A stretch of DNA of 29,499 nt, from assembly GCA_902492855.1 (NCBI GenBank), contig CABUMU010000005.1, positions 1 to 29,499 of the forward strand. Direction: 5' to 3'. Position 1 is the stretch's first letter; every line of letters begins with the position of its first letter. Position numbers and translations under genes: made by a program. The DNA comes from an uncultured Collinsella sp. Lineage in GTDB: Bacteria > Actinomycetota > Coriobacteriia > Coriobacteriales > Coriobacteriaceae. The notes under the pieces are model-generated. The model ran no database searches, had not been told where the DNA came from, and saw only the letters and a list, made by a program, of their open reading frames with translations. Shown here one piece after another: positions 16,392-24,676 of this stretch.

Positions 16392-17747
16392 TTAGTAGGT
16401 GCGATCGTTGAGCGTGCTCCAGAGCTTCTTGGACTCGGCCATGGTCCACGCGTTGATCTTGTCCTCATCAATGCCAACGAACTCGCGATCCTTGTACAGG
16501 ACGCGGCCGTTGATGATGGTGGTGCGGCAGTTTTTGCCCATCATGCCAAAGAGCATGTGGCCGTCGATGTTCTCCTCGCTCAGCGGCGTAAAGGGCTTGT
16601 AGTCCATGACGATGACGTCGGCGGCAGCGCCGGCCTCGAGCACACCGAGCTTGCGATCGAAGTACTTGCTGGCCATCTTGGCGTTGTTCTCGAACAGCAT
16701 CGTCATTGCCTCGCACCAGCCCACGTTGGGCATAGCGGCGTTGTGACGTTGAATGATCAGGAAGACCTTGAGGCTCTCGAGCATATCGTGGGTGTAGGCA
16801 TCGGTGCCCATGCACACGGGGATGCCGCGGCGGAAGAACTCGAGCACGGGGGCGCAGCCCACGGCGTTGCCCATATTGGATTCGGGGTTGTTGACGAGCC
16901 AGGTGCCGGACTCCTTGACGATATCCATCTCGGCAGGCGTCACGTGGATGCAGTGGCCCAGCATGGTGTCGGGGCCGAGCAGGTTGTGCTGCAGCAGGCG
17001 CTCGACGGGGCTGATGCCGCCGCGGTTGAGGCGGGAATCCCACACGTCGTTCATGCCCTCGCACACATGGATGTGGAAGCCGGTCAGGCCGTTGTTGGCC
17101 TCGGCCATCTTATCCATGGTCTCGTCCGAAAGCGTAAAGGTGGCATGTCCGCCAAACATGGCGGCGATCATATGGTTGTCGTTATCGCGACGCTCCTTGG
17201 CGGCCCACTGGGCAAATTCGGCGTTCTCGGCAATGGCCTGGTCGCATTTTTCCTGGCCGCGGCGATCGGAGACCTCGTAGCACAGGCACGAACGCATGCC
17301 CAGCTCCTGAGCTGCGTCCTTAATGGTAAAGAGGCTACCCGGGATCTCGCAGAAACTCGCATGGTGATCGAAGATCGTGGTGACGCCATCGCGGATGGAG
17401 TCCAAAATCGTGGCATAGGCGCTGGCCTTGGTGCCGTCGAGCGTCAGGTTGTCGTCGATCTTCCACCACTGCTGCTCGAGATTCTCCAGGAAGTTGGTGG
17501 GGTTGCAGCCCTTAATGGCAAGGCCGCGGGCCAGACCCGAGTAGATGTGGGTGTGGCAGTTGATGAGTCCGGGCATGATGAGGTTACCCCGGGCGTCGAC
17601 GTACTCGGCATCCGGGTACTTGGCGTTGAGCTCGCACTCGGGACCTACTTCGACGATCGTATCTCCGTCAATGGCAACCGCACCGTTTGGAATGAACGGG
17701 GTCTGAGCGTTGCGGGTAAAGACGGAACCGTTAGCGACCAGAAGCAT
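16392..17747 (-). CDS. ssnA: SsnA-type metal-dependent aminohydrolase (amidohydrolase superfamily)
   Basis: A 451-residue putative aminohydrolase of the purine-degradation cluster, related to guanine and chlorohydrolase-type deaminases. The amidohydrolase metal ligands are visible: NCHTHIYSG near residue 65, FHIHVCEG, GHCIHVTP and GTDAYTHD. Family knowledge predicts hydrolysis of a C-N bond in a purine or opened purine ring; the exact substrate is not readable. The frame opens at an ATG at 17765, but the ATG at 17747 (MLLVANGSVF) has AAGGGAG at proper spacing and matches the family start. It lies downstream of the permease and upstream of ygfK, the same partnership as in E. coli. Confidence 0.9.
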   Translation of the reverse strand: MLLVANGSVFTRNAQTPFIPNGAVAIDGDTIVEVGPECELNAKYPDAEYVDARGNLIMPGLINCHTHIYSGLARGLAIKGCNPTNFLENLEQQWWKIDDNLTLDGTKASAYATILDSIRDGVTTIFDHHASFCEIPGSLFTIKDAAQELGMRSCLCYEVSDRRGQEKCDQAIAENAEFAQWAAKERRDNDNHMIAAMFGGHATFTLSDETMDKMAEANNGLTGFHIHVCEGMNDVWDSRLNRGGISPVERLLQHNLLGPDTMLGHCIHVTPAEMDIVKESGTWLVNNPESNMGNAVGCAPVLEFFRRGIPVCMGTDAYTHDMLESLKVFLIIQRHNAAMPNVGWCEAMTMLFENNAKMASKYFDRKLGVLEAGAAADVIVMDYKPFTPLSEENIDGHMLFGMMGKNCRTTIINGRVLYKDREFVGIDEDKINAWTMAESKKLWSTLNDRTY

Positions 17748-17853
17748 GGATGCTCCCTTCAACATCAGGGGCGGGGTTTGACACCTCTGACATGGCGGAG
17801 TGCGAAGCGCCGGCCTACACCGGAAACGGGCCCTCTCCCGTCAACGCTTCACC

Positions 17854-17925
17854 AAAGGGACAAACCCTTTGAAGTGCGGCTTGACGCCGCATGACGTCGG
17901 CGGACGAGGCGATGCGTCCGCCGAC
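17854..17925. other. Three consecutive hairpins between the permease and ssnA
   Basis: The stems are AAAGGG/CCCTTT (17854-17870, 6 bp), TGCGGC/GCCGCA (17875-17891, 6 bp) and GTCGGCGGACG/CGTCCGCCGAC (17896-17925, 11 bp perfect, 8-base loop). In transcription order the 11-bp stem comes first, 17 bases after the permease stop. None is followed by a good T-run, which suggests partial attenuation or mRNA processing within the operon. Confidence 0.65.
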
Positions 17926-17942
17926 GAATAGCACCGAATTGG

Positions 17943-19337
17943 TTACTTCTTGCTCTCGGGCAAGACCAGATCCACGGCGGCGTCCTTGGCAGCATCGATG
18001 TGCTGAGCCACGACCGGCGTCTGCGGAAGGATCAGGTTAAGGACAATGGCCATGATGGCGGTGGGGGTTACAGCATTGGAGCCGATGACGGTGGGCACCC
18101 AGGTGGGCATACCCTCACCGGCAAGGCAACCGCTGGCCATCCAGATACCCAGGCCAAAGACGACGGAGGTACCGACGATGGTGGTAGTGCGCTGCGTGAG
18201 GCCCTCGCGGGTGAACATGCGCACGCCGTTCATGGTGATGGTGCCAAAGACGCCGACGGTCGCGCCGCCGATGACGGGCTGCGGGATAGCGGAAAGGACG
18301 GCAGAGAGCTGCGGGAACAGGCCGGCGATGGCAAAGACGGCCGCGATGATCACAAAGACCCACTTGTTGACGACCTTGTTGGAGCAGATGATGCCCACGT
18401 TCTGGCCAAGGGCGCTGGTGGGAAGACCGCCCAGCAGGCCGCCGACCATAGAGGTGAGGCCCTGGGACACGATAGCGCCGGAGAGCTCGCGCTCGGTGGG
18501 CATACGGTCGATGGAGCCCAGGCAGGCGGCGGAGACGTCACCGATAACCTGGATGGCAACCATGGGGAACACGACGGCGAGGGTAATGCAGACCTCGGGA
18601 TCAAACTCGAGCGCGTAGGGCATGAGCTTGGGAAGGGCGAAGACCTGGGCGGTGGCGACGCTGGAGAAGTCGATCATGCCAAAGGGGATGGAGACGATCA
18701 TACCAACGATCATGCCAAAGAACACGGATCCCAGCTTGAGCGTGCCCTTGCCAAAGTTGGCGAGCGCAAAGACCACGGCGAAGGTGATAAGAGCGACGCA
18801 CCAGGCCTGCGGGGTGCCCCACAGCGGCGTACCCATACCGCCGGCCATATACTTGACAGCCGTGGGATAGAGAGAGACGCCAATGGAGAAGATGACCGTA
18901 CCGGTCACGACGGGCGGGAACAGCCACTTGATCTTGCTGTAAGCCAGACCAAAGAGGACCGCGACGGCGCCGCCGACGATCTCGCCGCCCAGCAGTGCAC
19001 CAAAGCTAAAGCCCGAGGCACCCATGGCCTGCAGGGCCGGCAGGAACGCGAACGAAACGCCCATGACGATGGGCAGGCCGCCGCCGATGCGACGGAAGGG
19101 GGCGAAAGCCTGAAGGGCCGTGTCGATCGCCGAAAGAATGAGCGCGACCTGGATGATGTCGGTGCTCTGCTGGCTATTAAAGCCGTAGACGCCGGCCATG
19201 ATGACCGCCGGGGTAATGATGCCGGCAAACGATGCCAGTACGTGCTGAAGGGCACACGGGATCATTTCCTTAACGGGAGGCATGCCTTCGCGAGTGAACA
19301 GGGCTTCAGTGCCGTTCGTAACCGTCTCCTGGGTCAT
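17943..19337 (-). CDS. NAT/NCS2-family purine (xanthine/urate-type) permease
   Basis: This 464-residue integral membrane protein has about 12-14 hydrophobic segments and fits the nucleobase-ascorbate transporter family, which imports nucleobases with protons. The family signature region reads ALGQNVGIICSNK (near residue 320), where xanthine/urate members carry QNxGxxxxT. Conserved residues of the opposing repeat (LQHVLASFAGIITPAVI near 30) are present. It is the first gene of the minus-strand operon with ssnA, ygfK, ferredoxin and the Mo hydroxylase, which supports xanthine or urate over uracil as cargo. A good promoter lies about 90 bases upstream. A YheO-type regulator is divergent. Confidence 0.9.
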   Translation of the reverse strand: MTQETVTNGTEALFTREGMPPVKEMIPCALQHVLASFAGIITPAVIMAGVYGFNSQQSTDIIQVALILSAIDTALQAFAPFRRIGGGLPIVMGVSFAFLPALQAMGASGFSFGALLGGEIVGGAVAVLFGLAYSKIKWLFPPVVTGTVIFSIGVSLYPTAVKYMAGGMGTPLWGTPQAWCVALITFAVVFALANFGKGTLKLGSVFFGMIVGMIVSIPFGMIDFSSVATAQVFALPKLMPYALEFDPEVCITLAVVFPMVAIQVIGDVSAACLGSIDRMPTERELSGAIVSQGLTSMVGGLLGGLPTSALGQNVGIICSNKVVNKWVFVIIAAVFAIAGLFPQLSAVLSAIPQPVIGGATVGVFGTITMNGVRMFTREGLTQRTTTIVGTSVVFGLGIWMASGCLAGEGMPTWVPTVIGSNAVTPTAIMAIVLNLILPQTPVVAQHIDAAKDAAVDLVLPESKK

Positions 19338-19424
19338 TTGACCACCAATCCTCGAAGTAGTTGTTTTCGCATCTAACGCTCTATTGTGACGCAGTGCGGG
19401 GTTGAGGTTGTGCCTTCATTGCAT

Positions 19425-19453
19425 ATCGTATTAAAGATGATTCTCATTCTCAA
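19425..19453 (-). promoter_or_regulatory. Promoter of the purine permease operon
   Basis: On the minus strand TTGAGA (-35) and TACGAT (-10) are separated by exactly 17 bp, giving a 5' leader of about 80 bases. The spacer and -35 contain a direct repeat GAGAAT that resembles half of an iron-box-like motif; that resemblance is weak. Confidence 0.55.
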
Positions 19454-19689
19454 TAATAATTTTTTGTTATCAGACCATTCTTCAGCTGAAATAACGCATT
19501 TCCGCAGGTCAGGAAAGTGTCTGGTCAAAATAACATCTAACTTTTCTTTTGGTCAACCGTTTACCGCTAAATTCCTACCGTTCGTCTGCATTACGCAATG
19601 TACCTGCGGATATACGAGATGGTGGGCAGCATGTTACCATGAGAAAAAATTGTTATGAACATTTCCGTTTTCACCCAAAGGAGTTGCCC
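19454..19689. other. Divergent regulatory region between permease and regulator genes
   Basis: AT-rich DNA with no supported gene. It contains TGGTCAA at two sites (about 19523 and 19552) and a possible plus-strand promoter TTGTTA-17 bp-TGAAAT starting near 19466. The regulator's own binding site probably lies here, but no clear inverted repeat stands out. Confidence 0.4.
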
Positions 19690-20346
19690 GTGAACGAGAC
19701 CGTACGCCGCTTTTTGCCGATGGTCGATTTTCTGGAGCAGATACTCGGCAAAAACAGCGAAATCGTGCTGCACGATTTCTCGGATCCCGACCACGCCATC
19801 GTCGATATTCGCAACGGCATCGTGAGCGGCCGCAAGGTCGGCGGTCCCGCCACCGATCTGGCACTCAAGATCATGCACGACGCCAAGTATCGCGACCTGC
19901 CGTTTATTACGGGCTACGAGGGGCGCGGTGCCGGCGGCAAGACGTTGGAGTCGGCGACGTACTTTATCCGCGAGAATGACGAGATCGTCGGTATGCTCTG
20001 CGTCAACACCGACCTCTCGACCGTACGCTCCATCAACGCCATGGCGCAGCAGCTCATGGCGTGCTTCGACGCGGCGCCGACGCGCACGGAGCCCGCCCCT
20101 ATCGAGGTCGAAAGCCTTTCGGAGTCCACACAGGAGCTCATTGACCGCAGCATTGCCGAGTTGCTGAGCGCGCGCGGGCTGGATGTAGCGTCGCTTGGTC
20201 AGAGCGACCGCGTGGACGTCATTCGCCACCTCAACGGCAACGGGGTGTTCATGCTCAAGGGCGCCGTGGCCTGCGCCGCCACCGCGCTGGGCATCTCGGA
20301 GCCCAGCGTCTACCGCTACCTGCAAAAAGTTCGCAAGGAGGGCTAA
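19690..20346 (+). CDS. YheO/DauR-family transcriptional regulator (PAS-like domain plus HTH)
   Basis: A 218-residue predicted DNA-binding regulator. The N-terminal YheO-like PAS domain spans about residues 5-115 (FLPMVDFLEQILGKNSEIVLHDFSD, then DLPFITGYEGRGAGGKTLESATYFI). The C-terminal HTH_22-type domain is about 155-218 (LNGNGVFMLKGAVACAATALGISEPSVYRYLQKVRK). Its ligand is unknown; family members include regulators of amino-acid and purine-linked genes. The frame runs back to 19549, but the GTG at 19690 is preferred because AAAGGAG lies six bases upstream and family members begin near here. It is divergent from the permease operon, so it is the likely regulator of that operon. Confidence 0.85.
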   Translation: MNETVRRFLPMVDFLEQILGKNSEIVLHDFSDPDHAIVDIRNGIVSGRKVGGPATDLALKIMHDAKYRDLPFITGYEGRGAGGKTLESATYFIRENDEIVGMLCVNTDLSTVRSINAMAQQLMACFDAAPTRTEPAPIEVESLSESTQELIDRSIAELLSARGLDVASLGQSDRVDVIRHLNGNGVFMLKGAVACAATALGISEPSVYRYLQKVRKEG

Positions 20347-20390
20347 CGAGCAAAATGGAGCGCGGCTCCACAAGCGATCCGTCACTTAAC

Positions 20391-20429
20391 AAAAGACCCT
20401 GCAGCTCGCACGCGCTGCAGGGTCTTTTT
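20391..20429. terminator. Bidirectional rho-independent terminator between the regulator and ridA
   Basis: A 15-bp perfect stem AAAAGACCCTGCAGC / GCTGCAGGGTCTTTT with loop TCGCACGC has a T-run on the plus strand and an A-run on the other side. It serves the convergent regulator (plus) and ridA (minus). Confidence 0.9.
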
Positions 20430-20458
20430 GCATGTCATGTTTAGTTGTTGCCAACGCC

Positions 20459-20836
20459 TTAGAGAGCGGCGACGACCTCGATCTCGACCAGACCGCCAGC
20501 CGGAAGGGCGGCAACCTGGAAAGCGCTGCGCGCGGGGAACGGGGCCTCGAACTTGGAGGCGTAGATCTCGTTCACGGCAGCGAAGTCGGCAATGTCGGCC
20601 AGGTAGACCGTGGTCTTGACGACATCGGCAAACGTAGCGCCGGCGGCAGTCAGCAGGGCCTCGACGTTAGCAAGGGACTGCTTGGCCTGGGCCTCGACGC
20701 CCTCGGGCATCTTGCCAGTTGTGGGGTCGATGCCCAGCTGGCCGGACAGGAACACCATGTTGCCGGTCTGGATACCGGGGGAATACGGTCCGATGGCTGC
20801 GGGTGCGTTATCGGAAGACACGACGGTCTTGCTCAT
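20459..20836 (-). CDS. ridA: RidA-family enamine/imine deaminase
   Basis: A 125-residue protein with the RidA/YjgF/Rid family pattern: IGPYSPGIQTGNMVFLSGQLGIDP near the start, and at the end the conserved arginine and VEIEVVA segment (ARSAFQVAALPAGGLVEIEVVAAL). RidA hydrolyses reactive 2-aminoacrylate and related imines produced by PLP enzymes. The ATG at 20836 has AAGGAGATAAAC upstream and the canonical MSKTVVSSDNAPAAIGPYSP start; the frame extends further but without family similarity. It is transcribed alone from its own promoter and ends at a shared terminator. It may support purine breakdown, where related Rid proteins occur, but that link is only by neighbourhood. Confidence 0.93.
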   Translation of the reverse strand: MSKTVVSSDNAPAAIGPYSPGIQTGNMVFLSGQLGIDPTTGKMPEGVEAQAKQSLANVEALLTAAGATFADVVKTTVYLADIADFAAVNEIYASKFEAPFPARSAFQVAALPAGGLVEIEVVAAL

Positions 20837-20924
20837 GTTTATCTCCTTACGGTTAACTAGAAAGCGTGAGCGCGGCGTTCGCACCGGGAGGCACAGTTCG
20901 GTCTGAACACCGCGCTTGATTGGG

Positions 20925-20953
20925 ATAGTACTCAAGGTTTCCGCGCGATGCAA
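20925..20953 (-). promoter_or_regulatory. Promoter of ridA
   Basis: Minus-strand TTGCAT (-35) and TACTAT (-10) separated by 17 bp, about 90 bases upstream of the ridA ATG. Confidence 0.6.
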
Positions 20954-21135
20954 GATTATTATCAGTTTACGAGAATATTTTATCGCCCAACGGTTTCCCC
21001 GAACCGCTGAACGGTTCTCCACGGGGTCAGCCAGCCCAAGCTGCTGAAGACTTTATCCCGCTTGGAGCACGGGCATCGCCTGCCGCAACGGCACCACTAT
21101 ACTTTTGAATATCTGAGCATTTTGAAAGGCAGGAT

Positions 21136-23631
21136 ATGACCGCAACCGCCAGTCGAACCACCAACCGCAGACCCGAGCTTTTGGCGCCCGCCGGAGGGCC
21201 CGAGCCCTTTGCCGCCGCACTCGCCGCGGGGGCAGACGCCATCTATTGCGGCATGGGCAGCTTCAACGCCCGCCGCAAGGCCACCAACTTTACCGACGAG
21301 GCCTTTGAGCAAGCCTGCCGCGCCGCACATCTAGCCGGGTCGCGCGTCTACGTCACGGTCAACATCGTCATCAAGCAGTCCGAGATGGGCGATGCGCTGC
21401 AACTCATCCATCGCTGCTCCACGCTGGGCGCCGACGCCTTCATCATCCAGGACTGGGGCCTGTTCTTTGAGGTCAAGCGCACGATGCCCGGCATCGAGAC
21501 GCACATCTCGACCCAGGCGAACATCCATGATGACCGCGGAACGCTTTGGTGCCGCGAGCAGGGTGCCGACCGCGTGACTCTCTCGCGCGAGCTCTCCATC
21601 GACGAGATCGCCGCCATTCACAACGCCGCGCCCGATGTGGACCTCGAGGTCTTTAGCCACGGCGCCATCTGCTTTTGCTACTCGGGTCTGTGCCTGCTGT
21701 CGAGCTTTGCCATGGCGGGCCGCTCGGCCAACCGCGGCATGTGCGCTCAGCCCTGTCGCCTGCCTTACGAGCTGATCGACGAGAACGGCCGCTCGCTCTC
21801 CCCTGCCGGTCGCGAGCGCGCGCTATGCCCGCGCGACACTAACACGTCGCAGCTTGTTCGCCGTCTGTATGACGCCGGCGCCGCATCGCTCAAGCTCGAG
21901 GGCCGCATGAAGGCTCCCGATTACGTGTACTCCATCGTCGATGTGTACCGTCACCAGATTGATGACATGCTGGCCGGGGTCGCCGTAGATAAGCACGAGG
22001 ACGCCGCTCGCCAGCGCCAGCTCAAGCGCTGCTTTAATCGCGACTTTACGCACGCCTACCAGGATGGCACCTCGGGCGACGAGATGATGAGCTACGAGCG
22101 CTCCAACAACCGCGGCCAGATTGTGGGCACGGTGCTGGGCAGCCGTCTGGCCAACCGCGATGTACGCGGACTAAAGCCCGACGATCGCCGTCGCCGCGCC
22201 GCCATCGCCCGCATTGAGCTGCTTGAGCCCGTGGGCAAGGGCGACCTGCTGGAGCTTCGCCACGATAACGAGTTTGACCAGTTCCTGACCACCATTGCCG
22301 CCGATGATGCCGCTGCCGGCGATGTTATCGAGTGTCGCGTGCCCCGTAGCATGCCCGAGGGCTGCCGCGTGCGCGTGATTCGAAGCCAGCGCGCCATTGA
22401 CGCCGCCGGCGCCGCACTCAAGCGCGATGTGCTGCGCCGCCGCGCCGTAGACGTGTCCGTTGTGGCGCGTCTGGGCGAGCCGTTTGCCGTTACGCTCACC
22501 TGTTGCGACGATCCTTCGCTTACGGCCACGGCCACGGGCTTTACCGTCGAGGCCGCCAAGACCCGCGCGGTCGAGGCGTCCGATCTGGTTGAGCACGTCG
22601 GGCGCATGGGCTCCTCTCCCTTTGAGGCCGCGAGCTTTGACGTTTCGCTCGACGCCGGCTGCGGTATGGGCTTTTCCGCCGTGCACAAGGTGCGCGCCGC
22701 CGCTTGTAAGGCGCTGGAAGAGGCCATTCTGGCACCGTACGAGGAGCGCGCGAAAACGCTCGAGCTGCCGGCGATTGTAACCAGTAATTCCCGCCCCGCG
22801 CCCGAGCACTACCGCGATGAGCCGCAGATCTGCACCACCGTCACCTCGCTCGAGGCCGCCGAGGCCGCCCGCGCGGAGGGTGCAACGCGCATCTACATGA
22901 CCACCGATGCGCTCGAGGCAGCCGGTGTCTCCCCCGCCGATGCACTTGAGCAGGGCATTGTACCCGTACTCGACGAGGTCTGCCGCACCGTCGACCACGA
23001 GCGCGTTGACCCGTGGGTTGTTGCCGGTGCCACGGTCGATATTGGCAACATCTCTGAGCTCGCGCTGGCCGCCCAGGTTGGCGCCACGGCGGAGGTCCGC
23101 TCTTGCCTGCCGGTGCACAACACGCCCTGCATGGAGGCGCTTGCCGAGCGCGGAGCCGGTGCGTTTTGGCTCTCGCCCGAGATCACACTCGACGAGATTG
23201 TCTCGCTCGGCGCCGCCGCGCCCGCGGCTCTGGGCATCACCGTCTTTGGCCGCCCGCGCGTCATGACAAGCGAGCATTGCATTCTGCAGGTTGCCAACGG
23301 CTGTATCCACGATTGTGCCAGCTGCCGCCTGCGTGCCCGCAAGCTCTCGCTCAAGAATATCGACGGAAAGGTCATGCCCGTCCGAACTGACATCCACGGC
23401 CGCTCTCGCCTGTACGATGCCTACCCCATCGACCTCACGCCGCAGGTACCGCAGCTGCTCGACGCCGGCGTCCGTCGTCTTATGGTGGACGGAACGCTGC
23501 TCGAGGCCGATGAGATTGGCCGTGCCGTCGCTCGCGTCCGTCGCGCCGTCGAGGCGGCTCAAGCCGGCCGCAAGCCCGCCGCCCGCCTGCGCGGGGCGAC
23601 CTCGGGCTGCATGTTTGTGGGAATCAGCTAA
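21136..23631 (+). CDS. U32-family peptidase-like protein (RlhA/TrhP-type RNA hydroxylation factor), long form
   Basis: 831 residues. The barrel domain starts RPELLAPAGGPEPFAAALAAGADAIYCG. The U32 signature at about 174-207 (VFSHGAICFCYSGLCL ... SANRGMCAQPCR) holds the conserved cysteines thought to bind an Fe-S cluster. A DUF3656-like middle region follows (around 370-530). A C-terminal third repeats barrel-like features and has its own cysteine group CIHDCASCRLRARK near 720. E. coli relatives RlhA and TrhP are needed for 5-hydroxycytidine in 23S rRNA and 5-hydroxyuridine in tRNA; peptidase activity is doubtful for most members. The ATG follows AAAGGCAGG. The next gene, a pseudouridine synthase, starts 15 bp later, supporting a role in RNA modification. 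Confidence 0.9.
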   Translation: MTATASRTTNRRPELLAPAGGPEPFAAALAAGADAIYCGMGSFNARRKATNFTDEAFEQACRAAHLAGSRVYVTVNIVIKQSEMGDALQLIHRCSTLGADAFIIQDWGLFFEVKRTMPGIETHISTQANIHDDRGTLWCREQGADRVTLSRELSIDEIAAIHNAAPDVDLEVFSHGAICFCYSGLCLLSSFAMAGRSANRGMCAQPCRLPYELIDENGRSLSPAGRERALCPRDTNTSQLVRRLYDAGAASLKLEGRMKAPDYVYSIVDVYRHQIDDMLAGVAVDKHEDAARQRQLKRCFNRDFTHAYQDGTSGDEMMSYERSNNRGQIVGTVLGSRLANRDVRGLKPDDRRRRAAIARIELLEPVGKGDLLELRHDNEFDQFLTTIAADDAAAGDVIECRVPRSMPEGCRVRVIRSQRAIDAAGAALKRDVLRRRAVDVSVVARLGEPFAVTLTCCDDPSLTATATGFTVEAAKTRAVEASDLVEHVGRMGSSPFEAASFDVSLDAGCGMGFSAVHKVRAAACKALEEAILAPYEERAKTLELPAIVTSNSRPAPEHYRDEPQICTTVTSLEAAEAARAEGATRIYMTTDALEAAGVSPADALEQGIVPVLDEVCRTVDHERVDPWVVAGATVDIGNISELALAAQVGATAEVRSCLPVHNTPCMEALAERGAGAFWLSPEITLDEIVSLGAAAPAALGITVFGRPRVMTSEHCILQVANGCIHDCASCRLRARKLSLKNIDGKVMPVRTDIHGRSRLYDAYPIDLTPQVPQLLDAGVRRLMVDGTLLEADEIGRAVARVRRAVEAAQAGRKPAARLRGATSGCMFVGIS

Positions 23632-23646
23632 CCGAAAGGCTTACAC

Positions 23647-24306
23647 GTGAACGAAGAACCTCAAGTCCTCTACTGCGATGCCTGGCTCATGGCCATCGAC
23701 AAGCCCGCCGGCATGATCGTCCACGGCGACGGCACCGGTGAACGCACGCTCACCGACTACGCCAGCGACCTGCTGCTGGCGATGGGCGACGGCTTTGCCG
23801 CGACCGACATGCAGCCGCTCAATCGCCTGGACCGTGACACCACCGGCGTGGTGCTGTTCTCGCTCGACAAGCAGACGCAGCCCGCCTTTGACCAGATGGT
23901 CATCGACCACGCGTTCGAAAAGCACTATCTGGCGCTCGCCGAGGGCAAAATCGACTGGAACGAGAAGCTCATCGACAAGCCTATCGCTCGCGATCGCCAC
24001 GATAGCCGCAAGATGCGTGTCGGCGCCAGCGGAAAGCCCTCTCAGACGCGCGTCAAGGTACTCAAGCGCCTTAAGAGCCGCCGAGGCCTGCCCGCGCGTT
24101 CGTATATCGATGTTGAGCTGCTCACCGGCCGCAAGCATCAGATTCGCGTGCACCTGGCCAGCGAGCGTCACCCCCTGGTTGGCGACGACCTGTACGGAAC
24201 GCCGCGCCCCTGCGGCCTGATGCTCCACGCCCACAGCGTGTCCTTCACGCATCCCGTAACCGGCGAGCACATCCACATCGAAGCCCCCTGCCCCTGGGAG
24301 CCCTAA
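23647..24306 (+). CDS. RluA-family pseudouridine synthase
   Basis: A 219-residue enzyme that isomerises uridine to pseudouridine in rRNA or tRNA. The family motifs are MAIDKPAGMIVHG near residue 15, the catalytic motif NRLDRDTTGVVLF with the active aspartate near residue 62, and the C-terminal LTGRKHQIRVHLASERHPLVGDDLYG. There is no S4 domain at the N-terminus, so it is the short RluA/TruC-like kind; the site modified cannot be told. The start is GTG with GAAAGG about eight bases upstream. It lies 15 bp after the U32-family gene, probably in one operon. A hairpin begins at its stop codon. Confidence 0.92.
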   Translation: MNEEPQVLYCDAWLMAIDKPAGMIVHGDGTGERTLTDYASDLLLAMGDGFAATDMQPLNRLDRDTTGVVLFSLDKQTQPAFDQMVIDHAFEKHYLALAEGKIDWNEKLIDKPIARDRHDSRKMRVGASGKPSQTRVKVLKRLKSRRGLPARSYIDVELLTGRKHQIRVHLASERHPLVGDDLYGTPRPCGLMLHAHSVSFTHPVTGEHIHIEAPCPWEP

Positions 24307-24345
24307 AACCCGCCAATAAGGGACAGGCACCTTTGTGGCGGGTTT
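24306..24345. terminator. Hairpin at the end of the pseudouridine synthase gene, carrying a dispersed 19-bp motif
   Basis: The 10-bp perfect stem AAACCCGCCA / TGGCGGGTTT encloses the motif GGGACAGGCACCTTTG; the last A of the stop codon is its first base. The T-run is short (TTT). The same 19-bp motif recurs at 24690-24708 in another hairpin. Confidence 0.6.
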
Positions 24346-24375
24346 GCCGCAATGGCTCAGCCGTGGCGCCAAAAC

Positions 24376-24593
24376 GTCTCGATCTGTAACAGTTAAAACC
24401 CATTTTCCGGTCTGTCTGTTACAGATCGAGACATTCGAATCTCCCTCAAGGAAAAATCTCAATCTATAACAATAACTCGGCAAAATCGGTCCCAGATGTT
24501 ACAGATCGAGACAAAGGGACGGCGCGGTTCGGAAGAATCTCAATCTGTAACATCTAACCCACTTTTAACGGTCTAGTTGTTACAGACTTAGAC
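24376..24593. repeat. Three tandem 57-bp palindromic units, period 80-81 bp
   Basis: Units are at 24376-24432, 24456-24512 and 24537-24593. Each has 16-bp arms: GTCTCGATCTGTAACA opening and TGTTACAGATCGAGAC closing in unit 1 (perfect), with three changes in units 2 and 3. The loops are 25 bp and mostly unrelated in sequence. The last five to seven bases of the inner arms (GTAACA/TGTTAC) are the best conserved. Confidence 0.9.
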
Positions 24594-24645
24594 AAAACGG
24601 CAGACAACAATAGCGGCATCGCCCGTAATGGACGTTGCCGTTTTT
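24594..24645 (+). terminator. Candidate long-loop terminator
   Basis: The stem AAAACGGCA (24594-24602) / TGCCGTTTT (24636-24644) is followed by T, with a 33-base loop. It could terminate the plus-strand pseudouridine synthase transcript; the loop is long for a classical terminator. Confidence 0.4.
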
Positions 24646-24676
24646 CTATTGAGAAAACTACTCGGTTTTCGTTACT

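Noticed and set aside
9842..16395. Very long plus-strand open frames (over 1,000 codons each) opposite the xdhD/ferredoxin and ygfK genes
   Set aside because: They are antisense shadows of high-GC coding sequence: no ribosome-binding site, low-complexity Ala/Gly/His/Val-rich translation with no domain, and the minus strand holds well-recognised enzymes.
18000..19376. 458-codon plus-strand frame opposite the permease
   Set aside because: Its translation is Asp/Gly/His-rich with no domain, and the opposite strand encodes an unmistakable NAT-family transporter.
19425..19460. Fur/iron-box-like site in the purine promoter
   Set aside because: Only a GAGAAT direct repeat is present, not the inverted symmetry a Fur box needs; recorded only as part of the promoter.
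22171..23562. 463-codon minus-strand frame within the U32-family gene
   Set aside because: Antisense shadow without start signals or recognisable domains; the plus-strand protein carries the U32 cysteine signature.
24376..24593. CRISPR array or intrinsic terminators in series
   Set aside because: There are only three units with diverged arms, and no T-runs follow the units.
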